From assembly GCA_029565395.1 (NCBI GenBank), contig JAKQOG010000013.1:23344-87343 (forward strand): a DNA stretch of 64,000 bases, in the 5' to 3' direction. This document shows, piece after piece, positions 8,183 to 16,761 of this stretch. The notes beneath the pieces are model-generated. The model was not told the origin of the DNA and ran no database searches. It was given only the letters and a program-made list of their open reading frames with translations. Each line of letters begins with the position of its first letter. The stretch's first letter is position 1. The DNA is from Candidatus Hydrogenedentota bacterium. GTDB taxonomy: Bacteria; Hydrogenedentota; Hydrogenedentia; Hydrogenedentales; CAILVY01. Position numbers and translations under genes: made by a program.

Positions 8183-9175
8183 ATGGCGGACCTGAATCCC
8201 ACCGTCTGGACGCGGAAAGACCTCATCGGGATAGAGGATCTTTCCCGGGAGGAAATTGAACTGGTGCTGGACACCGCGCCGCAGTTCGTGGCGGTGTCCA
8301 AGCGCGAGAGCGGCATTAAAAAAGTGCCGCTGTTGCAAGGGCGGCTGGTGGTGAACTGGTTTCACGAACCCAGTACGCGCACGCGTACATCGTTTGAGTT
8401 GGCGGCAAAACGGCTGAGTGCAGACACGTTGGGAATAACCGTGGCGGCATCGAGTTCGGTTAAAGGTGAAACACTTCATGATACGCTTGCGAATATCGAG
8501 GCCATGCACAGCGATGTAATTGTGATCCGGCACAGTTGCGCGGGCGCGCCGCACATTCTCGCGGCAAATCATGACTCGCACATCATCAATGCGGGCGACG
8601 GCCGCCATGAACACCCGACTCAGGCCCTGCTGGACACCTTTACCATGCGGGAACATATACGGGCGCAACGGAATGATCCAACAGCGGGTCTGGACGGCGT
8701 CAAGGTGGCCATTATCGGCGACATCGAACACAGCCGTGTGGCCCGAAGTGATATTTGGGCGTTGAACAAACTCGGGGCGCGGGTGACGCTCTGCGGTCCG
8801 TCCACGTTGCTTCCCATGCATATTGAGCGGATGGGCGTCCGGGTGACAACGAATTTGAAGGACGCCATCAGCGACGCGGACGTGATTTACGCGCTGCGCA
8901 TTCAGTTGGAGCGGCAGCAAAAAGGATTGTTCCCGAGCATCCGTGAGTACATCCGGCTTTTCCGCATCGACAATGACTCGCTCCGGAATGCGCCGGCCCA
9001 TGCACTGATTATGCATCCCGGTCCGATTAACCGGGATTTGGAATTGGCTTCGGAAGTGGCGGACGGCCCGCGCAGCGTGATTCTGGAGCAGGTGAGCAAC
9101 GGTGTGGCGGTGCGCATGGCAGTCATGCATCTGTTGGTGAATTTTGGCGGCAAACGGCCTCAGGGAGTGGCGTAA
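8183..9175 (+). CDS. pyrB: Aspartate carbamoyltransferase catalytic subunit
   Basis: A 330-residue protein catalysing carbamoyl phosphate + L-aspartate to N-carbamoyl aspartate, the committed step of pyrimidine synthesis. The carbamoyl-phosphate site FHEPSTRTRTSFELAAKRL is near residue 63, the HPTQALLDTF motif near 150 and MHPGPINRDLE near 277, all intact. The ATG at 8183 follows AAGGAG and lies five bases after pyrR; an upstream in-frame start inside pyrR would add residues not seen in the family. pyrC begins at the very next base after its stop. No pyrI regulatory subunit is present nearby, so this is probably the unregulated or dihydroorotase-associated type. Confidence 0.95.
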   Translation: MADLNPTVWTRKDLIGIEDLSREEIELVLDTAPQFVAVSKRESGIKKVPLLQGRLVVNWFHEPSTRTRTSFELAAKRLSADTLGITVAASSSVKGETLHDTLANIEAMHSDVIVIRHSCAGAPHILAANHDSHIINAGDGRHEHPTQALLDTFTMREHIRAQRNDPTAGLDGVKVAIIGDIEHSRVARSDIWALNKLGARVTLCGPSTLLPMHIERMGVRVTTNLKDAISDADVIYALRIQLERQQKGLFPSIREYIRLFRIDNDSLRNAPAHALIMHPGPINRDLELASEVADGPRSVILEQVSNGVAVRMAVMHLLVNFGGKRPQGVA

Positions 9176-10447
9176 ATGAGCCTCGCAATTGTAAACGGGC
9201 ATGTAATCGAGCCCACGTTGGGTCTGTCGGAACCCATGGATCTCCTCATTGACCACGGTGTTCTAGTGAAGATGGGCAAGAACCTGCGCGGGGATGAGAC
9301 CATCGATGCGGCGGGGTGCGTGGTATGTCCGGGGTTGGTGGATATTCACGTGCATTTCCGCGAGCCGGGGTATGAATCGAAGGAGACGATTGCCTCGGGA
9401 AGCCGTGCGGCGGCCAAGGGTGGTGTAACCACGGTGGTGACCATGGCGAATACAAACCCGGTGATCGATAACGCGGGCATGGTGGAGTTTATCGTCCGGC
9501 GCGCCCGTGAGACGGCCTGCATCAAGATCCGGCCCGCGGCCTGTGCCACGAAAGGAATGAAGGGCGAAGAAATCACCGAGATGGCGGAGTTGAAGGAAGT
9601 AGGGGCGGTGGCGGTCTCGGACGATGGCCGGGATGTTACGTCGAGCGCTGTCATGCGGCGCGTGTTGCAGTACGCGGACATGGCGGGGCTGGTGTGCATG
9701 AGTCATAACGAAGATGAGACGCTGGCCGAAGGCGGCTCGATGAATGAAGGATTCAATTCGACTATCCTGGGCATACCAGGCATACCCAAGGCTGCGGAAG
9801 AGATTCGGATTGACCGCAATATACGGCTGGCGGAACTTACCGGTGCGCGGCTGCACATCCAGCATGTCACCAGCGCGGAGGGCGTGCAATTGGTCCGCCG
9901 CGCCAAAGCTAAGGGATTGTGTGTGACCTGTGAAACCGCGCCGCATTATTGGATGTTGACCGATGACGCCGTGAAAACCTTCAATAGCAATGCAAAAATG
10001 AATCCGCCCTTGCGTGAACCCGAGGATGTGAAGGCCATCATCGAAGGCATTAAAGACGGCACGATCGATTGCATCGCCACGGATCATGCGCCGCACACGC
10101 CCACGGAAAAAGCCGTGGAATTCGCCCTGGCCCCGTTCGGGATTATTGGATTGGAAACCTCGCTTGCCCTTGTCATTACCGGCTTGGTGGAAAAAGGTCA
10201 CCTCTCTTTGGAACGTGCGATAGCGCTGATGACCACCGCGCCGTCCCAGATCTGTGATCTTAATGCGGGAATATTGGTGGAAGGCGGTCCTGCGGATGTT
10301 GCCGTGTTTGATCCGAATGCGGAGTGGGTGGTCAAAGCAGAGGAGTTTGCCTCCCGCAGCAAGAATTCGCCCTTCCTAGGCATGACCCTGCGTGGCAAAG
10401 TGAAGTGCACCATTTGCGACGGCAACGTCGTGTATTTCGCCTCGTAA
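9176..10447 (+). CDS. pyrC: Dihydroorotase
   Basis: A 423-residue amidohydrolase-fold enzyme that closes N-carbamoyl aspartate to dihydroorotate. Metal-binding DIHVHFREPG is near residue 58, the family's TTVVTMANTNP near 90, and the catalytic CIATDHAPHTPTEK near 300, all as in long (type I) dihydroorotases. The start codon abuts the pyrB stop with no spacer (TAA then ATG), indicating translational coupling and probably equal amounts of the two subunits; in several bacteria these two enzymes form one complex. No substitutions in metal ligands are visible. Confidence 0.95.
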   Translation: MSLAIVNGHVIEPTLGLSEPMDLLIDHGVLVKMGKNLRGDETIDAAGCVVCPGLVDIHVHFREPGYESKETIASGSRAAAKGGVTTVVTMANTNPVIDNAGMVEFIVRRARETACIKIRPAACATKGMKGEEITEMAELKEVGAVAVSDDGRDVTSSAVMRRVLQYADMAGLVCMSHNEDETLAEGGSMNEGFNSTILGIPGIPKAAEEIRIDRNIRLAELTGARLHIQHVTSAEGVQLVRRAKAKGLCVTCETAPHYWMLTDDAVKTFNSNAKMNPPLREPEDVKAIIEGIKDGTIDCIATDHAPHTPTEKAVEFALAPFGIIGLETSLALVITGLVEKGHLSLERAIALMTTAPSQICDLNAGILVEGGPADVAVFDPNAEWVVKAEEFASRSKNSPFLGMTLRGKVKCTICDGNVVYFAS

Positions 10448-10466
10448 GCAAAGGAGGTTGTCCATC

Positions 10467-11465
10467 ATGGCGTGTGAAGCAACGGTATATGCGCGTGCCG
10501 GTCTGATTGGGAATCCCTCCGACGGGTATTATGGGAAATGCATCAGCTTTATCTTTCGCAATTTTGCGGCGAAGGTGAGTCTCTATGAAAGCCCGGAAGT
10601 GGAAATCATTCCGAGCGTGCAGGATCGCTCCAAATATGATTCCATCGATGATCTGACGGATGACGTAAAGAAGAATGGATACTACGGGGGCATCCGTCTC
10701 ATGAAGGCGGCGGTGAAAAAATTTTTGGAATACTGTCAGGCTAATAAAATCAAGCTTCCCAAACGCAATTTCTCCATCCGGTACCGCTCAACGATCCCCC
10801 GGCGTCTTGGGTTGGCGGGGTCGAGCGCGCTGGTGGCGGCAACAGTGCGCTGCCTGATGGAATACTATGATGTAAGTATTCCGCAGACCATTCTGCCGAA
10901 CCTGATTCTTAGCGTGGAAACGGAGGAATTGGGTATTTCCGCCGGATTGCAGGATCGGGTAATCCAGGTGTATGGCGGGTGTGTGTACATGGATTTCGAC
11001 AAGGCCATCATGGATGTTCAGGGGCATGGCCAATATGAAGAATTGGATCCACGGCTGTTGCCCAATTTATACATCGCTTACCGGGATGATTTGGGGGAAG
11101 GTTCCGAGACCTTTCATAACAATGTGAAGGAGCGCTGGCTGCGGGGCGACCCGCAGGTGCTGGAGGCCATGCAGCAATTTGCGGCGCTGGCCAAGGAAGC
11201 ACGGGATTTGCTGCTGGCAGGGCACAGTCAGGAGATCGGACCGCTGATGGACCGGAATTTTGACCTGCGGCGCTCCATTTACTCGCTGGATCCGCGCAAT
11301 GTGGACATGGTGGAGCGCGCACGGTCCGTGGGGGCGAGCGGGAAGTTTACGGGGTCGGGTGGATCGATTGTGGGCGTGTATGAGGATGAAACCATGTATC
11401 AGCGGTTGGAGGAGGCAATGAAGGCGGGCGGGATTACCGTGATAAAGCCGAAGCTCGACGTATAA
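10467..11465 (+). CDS. GHMP-family sugar kinase, glucuronokinase-like
   Basis: A 332-residue GHMP kinase. The N-terminus (ARAGLIGNPSDGYYGKCIS) and the ATP loop PRRLGLAGSSALVAATVRC match the pattern of plant glucuronokinase and its bacterial relatives, and a C-terminal GHMP motif (GASGKFTGSGGSIVGV) is present. Such kinases phosphorylate the anomeric position of a sugar acid or sugar to give a 1-phosphate, which a pyrophosphorylase can join to UTP. The ATG at 10467 has AAAGGAGG nine bases upstream. It follows pyrC by 19 bases, so it is probably co-transcribed with pyrimidine genes, which would link UTP supply to UDP-sugar formation. The exact substrate (glucuronate, galactose, heptose) cannot be fixed from sequence. 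Confidence 0.82.
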   Translation: MACEATVYARAGLIGNPSDGYYGKCISFIFRNFAAKVSLYESPEVEIIPSVQDRSKYDSIDDLTDDVKKNGYYGGIRLMKAAVKKFLEYCQANKIKLPKRNFSIRYRSTIPRRLGLAGSSALVAATVRCLMEYYDVSIPQTILPNLILSVETEELGISAGLQDRVIQVYGGCVYMDFDKAIMDVQGHGQYEELDPRLLPNLYIAYRDDLGEGSETFHNNVKERWLRGDPQVLEAMQQFAALAKEARDLLLAGHSQEIGPLMDRNFDLRRSIYSLDPRNVDMVERARSVGASGKFTGSGGSIVGVYEDETMYQRLEEAMKAGGITVIKPKLDV

Positions 11466-11486
11466 CCTGAATCAGACGAATATGCC

Positions 11487-12206
11487 ATGGCAACGCTGTA
11501 TCTTATAGCCACTCCCATTGGGAATCTGGAGGATATAACCCACCGCGCCGTCCGCGTGTTGGGCGAGATTGACGCACTGGCCTGTGAAGACACACGGATC
11601 ACGCGGCGCATTTTCGAGCGGTACGGGATCTCGCTGCCGGCCACGGTTTTTCCGTATCACGAACACAACGAGGAGCAGGCGGGCAAACGTATTCTGGGAT
11701 TGCTGGCAAACGGATCAAACGTGGGATTGTGCACGGATGGCGGATGCCCGGGCATCAGCGATCCGGGCTATCGCATTATTATGGCGTGTTATGAAGCGGG
11801 CCATGCCGTCGAGGTGTTGCCGGGGGCGAGCGCCGTAACCACGGCATTGCTTCTCTCCGGCCTTCCCAGTTCCAGTTACACGTTTAAAGGATTTCCCCCG
11901 CGAAAACCAGGGCCGCGCAAACGGTTTCTGGAACTGGATCGCGATCTGCCGCACACCTTGGTCATTTTTGAATCGCCCTACCGGCTGGCGGCCTTGCTGG
12001 CCGATGCCCACGCCGTTTTGGGAAACCGGCTGGCGGCCGTGTGCATTGAATTGACGAAAAGATTTGAGCGGGTGCACCGGGGTTCCTTGTCGGAATTGTC
12101 GGTGCAATTTCAGAAACAGGAAGTGCGTGGGGAAGTAACGGTGGTGATTGCGGGGAATCATCCAAAGTTCCGGGAAGAATCGGTGGAACCGGAAGATGAG
12201 TATTGA
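11487..12206 (+). CDS. rsmI: 16S rRNA (cytidine1402-2'-O)-methyltransferase
   Basis: A 239-residue tetrapyrrole-methylase-fold protein. The N-terminal LYLIATPIGNLEDITHRAVRV is diagnostic of RsmI, followed by CEDTRITRRIFERYGI, CTDGGCPGISDPGYRII (SAM-binding region) and LPGASAVTTALLLSGL. The enzyme methylates the 2'-O of C1402 in the decoding centre of 16S rRNA. Its ribosome site is weak and the gene lies 21 bases after the GHMP kinase, so it is likely the last gene of the pyr-led transcript. C-terminal residues include the usual ELTKRFE motif. Confidence 0.93.
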   Translation: MATLYLIATPIGNLEDITHRAVRVLGEIDALACEDTRITRRIFERYGISLPATVFPYHEHNEEQAGKRILGLLANGSNVGLCTDGGCPGISDPGYRIIMACYEAGHAVEVLPGASAVTTALLLSGLPSSSYTFKGFPPRKPGPRKRFLELDRDLPHTLVIFESPYRLAALLADAHAVLGNRLAAVCIELTKRFERVHRGSLSELSVQFQKQEVRGEVTVVIAGNHPKFREESVEPEDEY

Positions 12207-12244
12207 AATAGACTGGCCCTCAATTAAAACATTTGTTTACAAAG

Positions 12245-12274
12245 TTGCATTTAATAAAAAGAATTGGGTATAGT
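12245..12274 (+). promoter_or_regulatory. Promoter upstream of the GntR leader
   Basis: TTGCAT at 12245-12250 and TATAGT at 12269-12274 are separated by 18 bases in an AT-rich tract just after rsmI. Transcription would begin near 12281 and give a leader of about 200 bases before the regulator gene. Confidence 0.55.
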
Positions 12275-12280
12275 CGCGGC

Positions 12281-12484
12281 GTGGTGGGTTCAATCGCTGA
12301 GGGAACAGGCGGTGAAGCAGTTCGCCTGGCAGGGAGCAAAGCATTGCGCAAAACGCGGTAATGCTCTATGAAAAAGTGGTTGTACCGGCGTGGTGAGCGC
12401 CAGCGCGGTATGAAAGAGAAGTGGAAACATTCAACAGGAGTAGCGTCTTGGTTGAGATAGGCGTTACCCAAGGAGCGGGGTCTT
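12281..12484 (+). other. Structured 5' leader of the GntR gene, or small RNA
   Basis: This gene-free stretch contains three consecutive hairpins: CAGGCG/CGCCTG (12306-12311 with 12323-12328), AGCATT/AATGCT enclosing GCG/CGC (12340-12365), and GGCG/CGCC (12387-12401). It follows a plausible promoter and ends at the AAGGAG site of the regulator. No reading frame with coding character crosses it. I cannot match it to a known riboswitch; a superficial likeness to a cobalamin element is not sustained. Confidence 0.35.
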
Positions 12485-12892
12485 ATGAACAAGGCTGAGA
12501 CAAAATTCAGCGTCAACATCGAGAGTCCTATTGCCGTTTTTGTCCAGATCGAGAACCAAGTGCAGTTCGCGATTGCCTCCGGAAAGTACAAACCGGGTGA
12601 CACGCTTCCCTCGGTGCGCGAAATGTCGGAGATGCTCAAGGTGAATCCGAACACCGTAACCAAAGCGTACCGGGATCTGGAAGTGATGAAACTGGTTCAT
12701 ACGCGGCGAGGCGTGGGGGTAACGGTGTCGGAGAAAGCGCCGAAGCTGTGTCAGGAAGCGATGCGGCAGATGGTGGTGGAGCATCTGCGCGACGCCGTGG
12801 CGGAATGCGTGGCCACCGGGTTGAGCGGAGCGGAAATTCGCAAGCTGGTGAGCGAGACAATCGACACTGGGTATCAGCCGTATCAAGTCTGA
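12485..12892 (+). CDS. GntR-family transcriptional regulator, YtrA type
   Basis: A 135-residue regulator with an N-terminal winged helix-turn-helix (IENQVQFAIASGKYKPGDTL, then PSVREMSEMLKVNPNTVTKA and YRDLEVMKLVHTRRGVGVTV) and only a short helical tail. This length and layout fit the YtrA subfamily, whose members usually repress ABC-transporter operons. No ABC transporter is adjacent, so its targets are elsewhere or unknown. AAGGAG lies nine bases before the ATG. The gene has its own promoter and a long structured leader, and converges on pcm with only four bases between the stop codons. Confidence 0.87.
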   Translation: MNKAETKFSVNIESPIAVFVQIENQVQFAIASGKYKPGDTLPSVREMSEMLKVNPNTVTKAYRDLEVMKLVHTRRGVGVTVSEKAPKLCQEAMRQMVVEHLRDAVAECVATGLSGAEIRKLVSETIDTGYQPYQV

Positions 12893-12896
12893 ACCG

Positions 12897-13583
12897 TTAT
12901 TGTGCGGGCCATCCTTCTTCGCCGATTAACGGCACGAAGATGCATGAGATGCTTTCACTCTCAATGTAGGTGTTTGCTTTGCGGATTACTTTGATGAGGC
13001 GTTGAAAATCACGCCCGCCTGCCGGGCAAAGCAGTCTTCCGTTTTCCCCCAGTTGTTCTTTCAAGGGCGCGGGAATGGCAGGACTGCCGGCGGTGACCAG
13101 AATGGCGTTGTAGGGTGCACGTTCATAATAACCGAGAGAGCCGTCGCCACATAGGATCGTCACGTTTGAGTATTCAAGTTCCATGAGCCGCTGCCGGGCG
13201 ATATCCGCAAGCGGGGCATGCCGCTCGATGGACACGACTTCCGCGGCAAGTTGCGCCAGGATCGCGGTTTGATAGCCGGATCCGGTGCCAATTTCCAATA
13301 CACGGTCGGTTGGGGCGAGTTCGAGCAACTCGGTCATAATCGCAACCATGTAGGGCTGCGAGACGGTTTGGCCGCATGCGATCCGGACGGGATGATCCTC
13401 ATACGCCTGTGCCTGGCAGTCACAGGGTATAAACAGGTGCCTGGGAACCTTCCGGAGAGCGGCCAGAACCCCGGGATGGCATACACCGCGCGCGACAATT
13501 TGCGCATCCACCATCCGGTTCCGTTCTGCTTGCCGGGGAAAGTGCTCCATAGGGGAACGCCTATTTTCGATTAAAGTGACCAT
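12897..13583 (-). CDS. pcm: Protein-L-isoaspartate O-methyltransferase
   Basis: A 228-residue SAM-dependent methyltransferase that repairs isoaspartyl residues in aged proteins. The family elements are in order: MVDAQIVARGV, VLAALRKVPRHLFIP, GQTVSQPYMVAIMTELL, the SAM-binding VLEIGTGSGYQTAILAQL and VVSIERHAPLADIARQRL. The chosen ATG (13581-13583) follows AAGGCGG and avoids a long upstream extension that would overlap the yggT gene in another frame. It is the last gene of a leftward run with yggT, thpR and nnrE. The C-terminus keeps the usual LIKVIRKAN segment. Confidence 0.92.
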   Translation of the reverse strand: MVTLIENRRSPMEHFPRQAERNRMVDAQIVARGVCHPGVLAALRKVPRHLFIPCDCQAQAYEDHPVRIACGQTVSQPYMVAIMTELLELAPTDRVLEIGTGSGYQTAILAQLAAEVVSIERHAPLADIARQRLMELEYSNVTILCGDGSLGYYERAPYNAILVTAGSPAIPAPLKEQLGENGRLLCPAGGRDFQRLIKVIRKANTYIESESISCIFVPLIGEEGWPAQ

Positions 13584-13618
13584 GATATCCGCCTTGCGCA
13601 GGCCAATATCGATCCTCA

Positions 13619-13885
13619 CTAATATTGCAAGAGCAGGAGCCGCACGATCCAGACGGCGATCACCGCCGAAATGGGGCCCCAATCCACGGGGCCGGCGGGG
13701 GGCAATATCCGCCGCATTAAATTGATAAGGGGATCTGTAATTTTTGGGAGCCATCGTAAATATCGGGAATGGATGTCCAGTTCCAGCCAGGGAGCGGTCC
13801 AACGCACCAAAATGGCCAACATATACAGCGTGAGGGCACTGCCGATAAGGGTGCGCAGGGTATATGCCAGCGGGCTGGTTGTCAT
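13619..13885 (-). CDS. yggT: YggT family membrane protein
   Basis: An 88-residue protein with two hydrophobic helices at each end and the central family pattern SRYLRWLPKITDPLINLMRRILPP, which matches the YggT/YlmG signature (a D-P-L-L-P-R type loop between membrane segments). Members are implicated in osmotic shock tolerance and cell-division or photosystem assembly, but the mechanism is not established. Its ATG overlaps the thpR stop (ATGA), so it is translationally coupled. Confidence 0.85.
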   Translation of the reverse strand: MTTSPLAYTLRTLIGSALTLYMLAILVRWTAPWLELDIHSRYLRWLPKITDPLINLMRRILPPAGPVDWGPISAVIAVWIVRLLLLQY

Positions 13886-14439
13886 GTCAACGAAAACTCC
13901 CGTAACCGGCGGTACACCGGACCGCCGGGTCTTAGTTCGCTGGAAAATAATGACACAACGGAAGCCGTGAATTCACCTCCATAATAGGTTTGCGCCGCCT
14001 CAAGAGTCTCGGGAAGCCGGCCCAAGGCCTGATGATCCCGTATGCGCGCCAAGGTGATATGCGGATGAAATGCCTTTTCCTCCGGGGGAAGTCCAGCGGT
14101 CTGCGCGGCGTGTTCGGCATGGGCTTGGATGGCGGACAGATCCCCGGAACGGACTTCCATGCCCGCCCACACGACACTGGGTTTGCGGCGGTTGGGAAAA
14201 CCACCGAGCCCCTGCACGGCCAGGGTGAGCGGCCCGCACGCATGATAGGCCTCTTCGAGCAGGGAAGAAATTTTATTAACAGCATCCTGGTCTGCCTCAC
14301 CGAGAAAGCGCAAGGTGAGATGCATGTTTTCAGGATGCACCCATGAGGCTTTCGCGCCGGAATGACGCAATCGTTCACGGATCGACATCAGCGAATCCTT
14401 GATGGCCTCCGGCAATTCAATAGCGATAAACGCTCTCAT
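13882..14439 (-). CDS. thpR: RNA 2',3'-cyclic phosphodiesterase (2H family)
   Basis: A 185-residue 2H-phosphoesterase. Both catalytic HxTx motifs are present: HLTLRFLGEAD near residue 41 and HPHITLARI near residue 125, and the N-terminus MRAFIAIELPE is typical. The family opens 2',3'-cyclic phosphates on RNA ends. It overlaps nnrE upstream and yggT downstream by four bases each (ATGA), showing a tightly coupled operon. Length is normal for the family. Confidence 0.93.
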   Translation of the reverse strand: MRAFIAIELPEAIKDSLMSIRERLRHSGAKASWVHPENMHLTLRFLGEADQDAVNKISSLLEEAYHACGPLTLAVQGLGGFPNRRKPSVVWAGMEVRSGDLSAIQAHAEHAAQTAGLPPEEKAFHPHITLARIRDHQALGRLPETLEAAQTYYGGEFTASVVSLFSSELRPGGPVYRRLREFSLT

Positions 14440-15119
14440 TCCTGCTCGCCTTTATTTGCCATGAGCCTGGACCACGCTTCGCCGTCCGCACACACTTCGG
14501 GAATGCCGATATCCGCCACGACCAGATGTCCGAGGTATTCTTTGGCGGCGGGATTGAGAAAGCCCTGCTTCGCAAACTGAAACGTGACGGTCACATCCGC
14601 TTTCACGCAACATCCGCAACACTCTCCGGTATCCGCGTTGAGACCCGAAGGCAGGTCCACGGCAATGGTATAGATTTCAGGCCACGCCTCTATGGCGGCG
14701 CGAATGGGGCCTTGTACTTCACCTTTTACGCCCGTCCCCAACAATGCATCCACGAGAATTGCGCAGTCAGCCAGTTCCGCCATTGCGGAGACCGCCGCAG
14801 TTTCGTTTGAGGCCGCAATCACTTTGCCGCCCAGGCGTTGATAAGAATGAAGAAAGGTGGCGGCATCGCCTGTGATGTTTGCCGGTTCAGCGATTAGCAC
14901 CACGCGGGGTTCGTACCCGGCAAGCAAGGCCAGGCGGGCCACGACATAGCCATCCCCGCCATTATTGCCCTTTCCGCACACGATACCCACAGGCCCGCGC
15001 TGGATTTCACGGAACACGGCTGCGCCCGCGTTATTCATCAGCACTGCACCAGGAATTCCGAGAGCCTCGATACAGCGCCTGTCTGCCTCACGCATGGCCG
15101 CCGCCGTCAATGTTTTCAT
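14436..15119 (-). CDS. nnrE: NAD(P)H-hydrate epimerase
   Basis: A 227-residue YjeF_N-domain protein that interconverts R and S forms of damaged hydrated NAD(P)H for repair. Recognisable motifs are MREADRRCIEALGIPGAVLMNNAG, VGIVCGKGNNGGDGYVVARLA with the glycine loop, LVDALLGTGVKGEVQGPIRAAI and VDLPSGLNADTGE. The C-terminal ADP-dependent dehydratase domain found in fused homologues is absent, so this is the stand-alone epimerase; the dehydratase must be encoded elsewhere if the cycle is complete. First gene of a leftward operon with thpR, yggT and pcm. Confidence 0.92.
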   Translation of the reverse strand: MKTLTAAAMREADRRCIEALGIPGAVLMNNAGAAVFREIQRGPVGIVCGKGNNGGDGYVVARLALLAGYEPRVVLIAEPANITGDAATFLHSYQRLGGKVIAASNETAAVSAMAELADCAILVDALLGTGVKGEVQGPIRAAIEAWPEIYTIAVDLPSGLNADTGECCGCCVKADVTVTFQFAKQGFLNPAAKEYLGHLVVADIGIPEVCADGEAWSRLMANKGEQE

Positions 15120-15165
15120 AGTGTTTTCCGCTTCCGGTTGCGCATATCGATAATTCGTTTTAGGC

Positions 15166-16596
15166 TCAGTATTTTACCTGAACCCGGTAGGTTATTTTAG
15201 CTTCACCGTCTTTGGAAACGGGCACATGGAAGATGGCAGTGTACGCATCTTTCTTTTCGTGTGGAATGGATGATTTCAAAATATCCCAATCGCCATGCAT
15301 AGGTTCAACAACATCAACCGTGACGTCGATGTCTTTGTGATTGCGAAGGATGATCTCAAATTCCGCCTGGTGAATGTTGTCCGCAATCCGTTTATAGTCG
15401 GTCTGTTTGCGTTCGCCCACGATGTCGAACGCATTGCCCAGGCGCAAGCGCACTTCCTCATCCTTGGGGGTGTGTTTCACGCGATCTTCCCCGGAAAACT
15501 GGAGCATGCCCTGACTGTCTTCCTGATACACGCGCAGAATGCCGGCAGGCAACGGCATGCCCATATGATTTTCTTCCTTGTTCCAAAAACTGAGAAATAC
15601 CGCAATTTTTTCGTTTTCCACCCGTGGCATGGGGTGGACGTAATAGGACTCATCGCCCCGGTATTCATACACTTTCTTCACGCTGATAGCCTGGGCTGAC
15701 AAAAGGCTGACCTGCTTGGACTGATTTTCCTTGATTGTAGTGCGGCGCTGAAGTGTATATAGGTGGTATTCCGAAAACGTTTCCTCCGCCATGGCAGGTG
15801 CGGCCGCGGCTCCCGCCATAACCATTTCTTTTTCCATCATCCGGCGGGGACGTTCCGGCTGCACGATATTTACTTCGCCCGCCACCAGTTTCAACTGGGC
15901 GTTTTGGTAGGCGGCCCCTGATTGGTTATTCAATGTGACCCAGCCTTCCAGATTCATGATGTCTTCTTTTTTGTTCAAGGAGGCCACATAATCTGCTTTC
16001 CAGGAAAGGTTTTCGGTCAGATACGTGGCTTCTACTTCGTGTTTCGAGCCGCTGTTTTGCAAGAGCCAAACGAGCGTGGGCTTCGCGATGAGTTCTTTCG
16101 GCATTTCCGGGAGCACGACGTTGCCTGGATGGCCAAGATAGATGTCATTGCCGATTTGGAAGATGGGGCTTTCGTTGACGCTCAGCAGTTTTGCCGTGAT
16201 TTCCGTGAAATTCAACTCTTTGTTCTGGTTCACCAGGCGCACGTCTTTGCCCACATATTTTTCCATCATCTTCGCGGGACTCATGAGATCGAATTCAAAG
16301 TTTTGCTCCAAAATGCTCAGATTGCCGGGATCGCTCAAGGATTTGATACTGACGGTTTCCGGCTGGATGGACGAAGCTACATCCATGAATTTCAGCGATA
16401 CTTCCCCGGGAGGCAAAGTAATATTCCGCCGATCCCGGACCAAGGCGCGATTATTGTTATACACGGTCACGGCCACATCGCTTTGATCCGCGAGAGTGGT
16501 TTCGTTAGCGGAGGCGGCAGGCGTGGGTGTATCTTGGGCTATAGCGGCTGCTCCGCCCAGCAGCAGGATGATTCCTATCGGAAAAATAGTTTTCAT
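15166..16596 (-). CDS. Secreted DUF4139-domain protein
   Basis: A 476-residue secreted protein (signal peptide MKTIFPIGIILLLGGAAAIAQ). The N-terminal half has the pattern VTVYNNNRALVRDRRNITLPPGEVSLKFMDV, and the rest contains NLSWKADYVASLNKKEDIMNLEGWVTLNNQSG and LKLVAGEVNIV, characteristic of DUF4139 proteins, which are mostly beta-stranded. The C-terminus (FEIILRNHKDIDVTVDVVEP) continues the beta-rich fold. AAGGAG lies seven bases before the ATG. Function is unknown; proteins of this type occur in many environmental bacteria as periplasmic or surface proteins. It is separated by 46 bases from nnrE and may be transcribed with it. Confidence 0.85.
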   Translation of the reverse strand: MKTIFPIGIILLLGGAAAIAQDTPTPAASANETTLADQSDVAVTVYNNNRALVRDRRNITLPPGEVSLKFMDVASSIQPETVSIKSLSDPGNLSILEQNFEFDLMSPAKMMEKYVGKDVRLVNQNKELNFTEITAKLLSVNESPIFQIGNDIYLGHPGNVVLPEMPKELIAKPTLVWLLQNSGSKHEVEATYLTENLSWKADYVASLNKKEDIMNLEGWVTLNNQSGAAYQNAQLKLVAGEVNIVQPERPRRMMEKEMVMAGAAAAPAMAEETFSEYHLYTLQRRTTIKENQSKQVSLLSAQAISVKKVYEYRGDESYYVHPMPRVENEKIAVFLSFWNKEENHMGMPLPAGILRVYQEDSQGMLQFSGEDRVKHTPKDEEVRLRLGNAFDIVGERKQTDYKRIADNIHQAEFEIILRNHKDIDVTVDVVEPMHGDWDILKSSIPHEKKDAYTAIFHVPVSKDGEAKITYRVQVKY

Positions 16597-16761
16597 GGTG
16601 ACGCTCCTTCTTCCATTGTGATTCCAGTTGCCGCGGCGCTTGTCGTCCCGCGCGCCATGGCACTACGGTTCCATTATAGTGCTTTTTGACACCGCCAGAA
16701 AGAGAAAGTTCGCGGCCCGTTTTCCAGAAGGCTCTGCGTTATGTGATGGATTATCCGCAAA

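Noticed and set aside
12281..12484. Possible cobalamin riboswitch in the GntR leader (GGGAACAGGCGGTGAAGC looks faintly like the core)
   Set aside because: The B12 box and the second conserved segment are missing, and the regulator is not a cobalamin gene.
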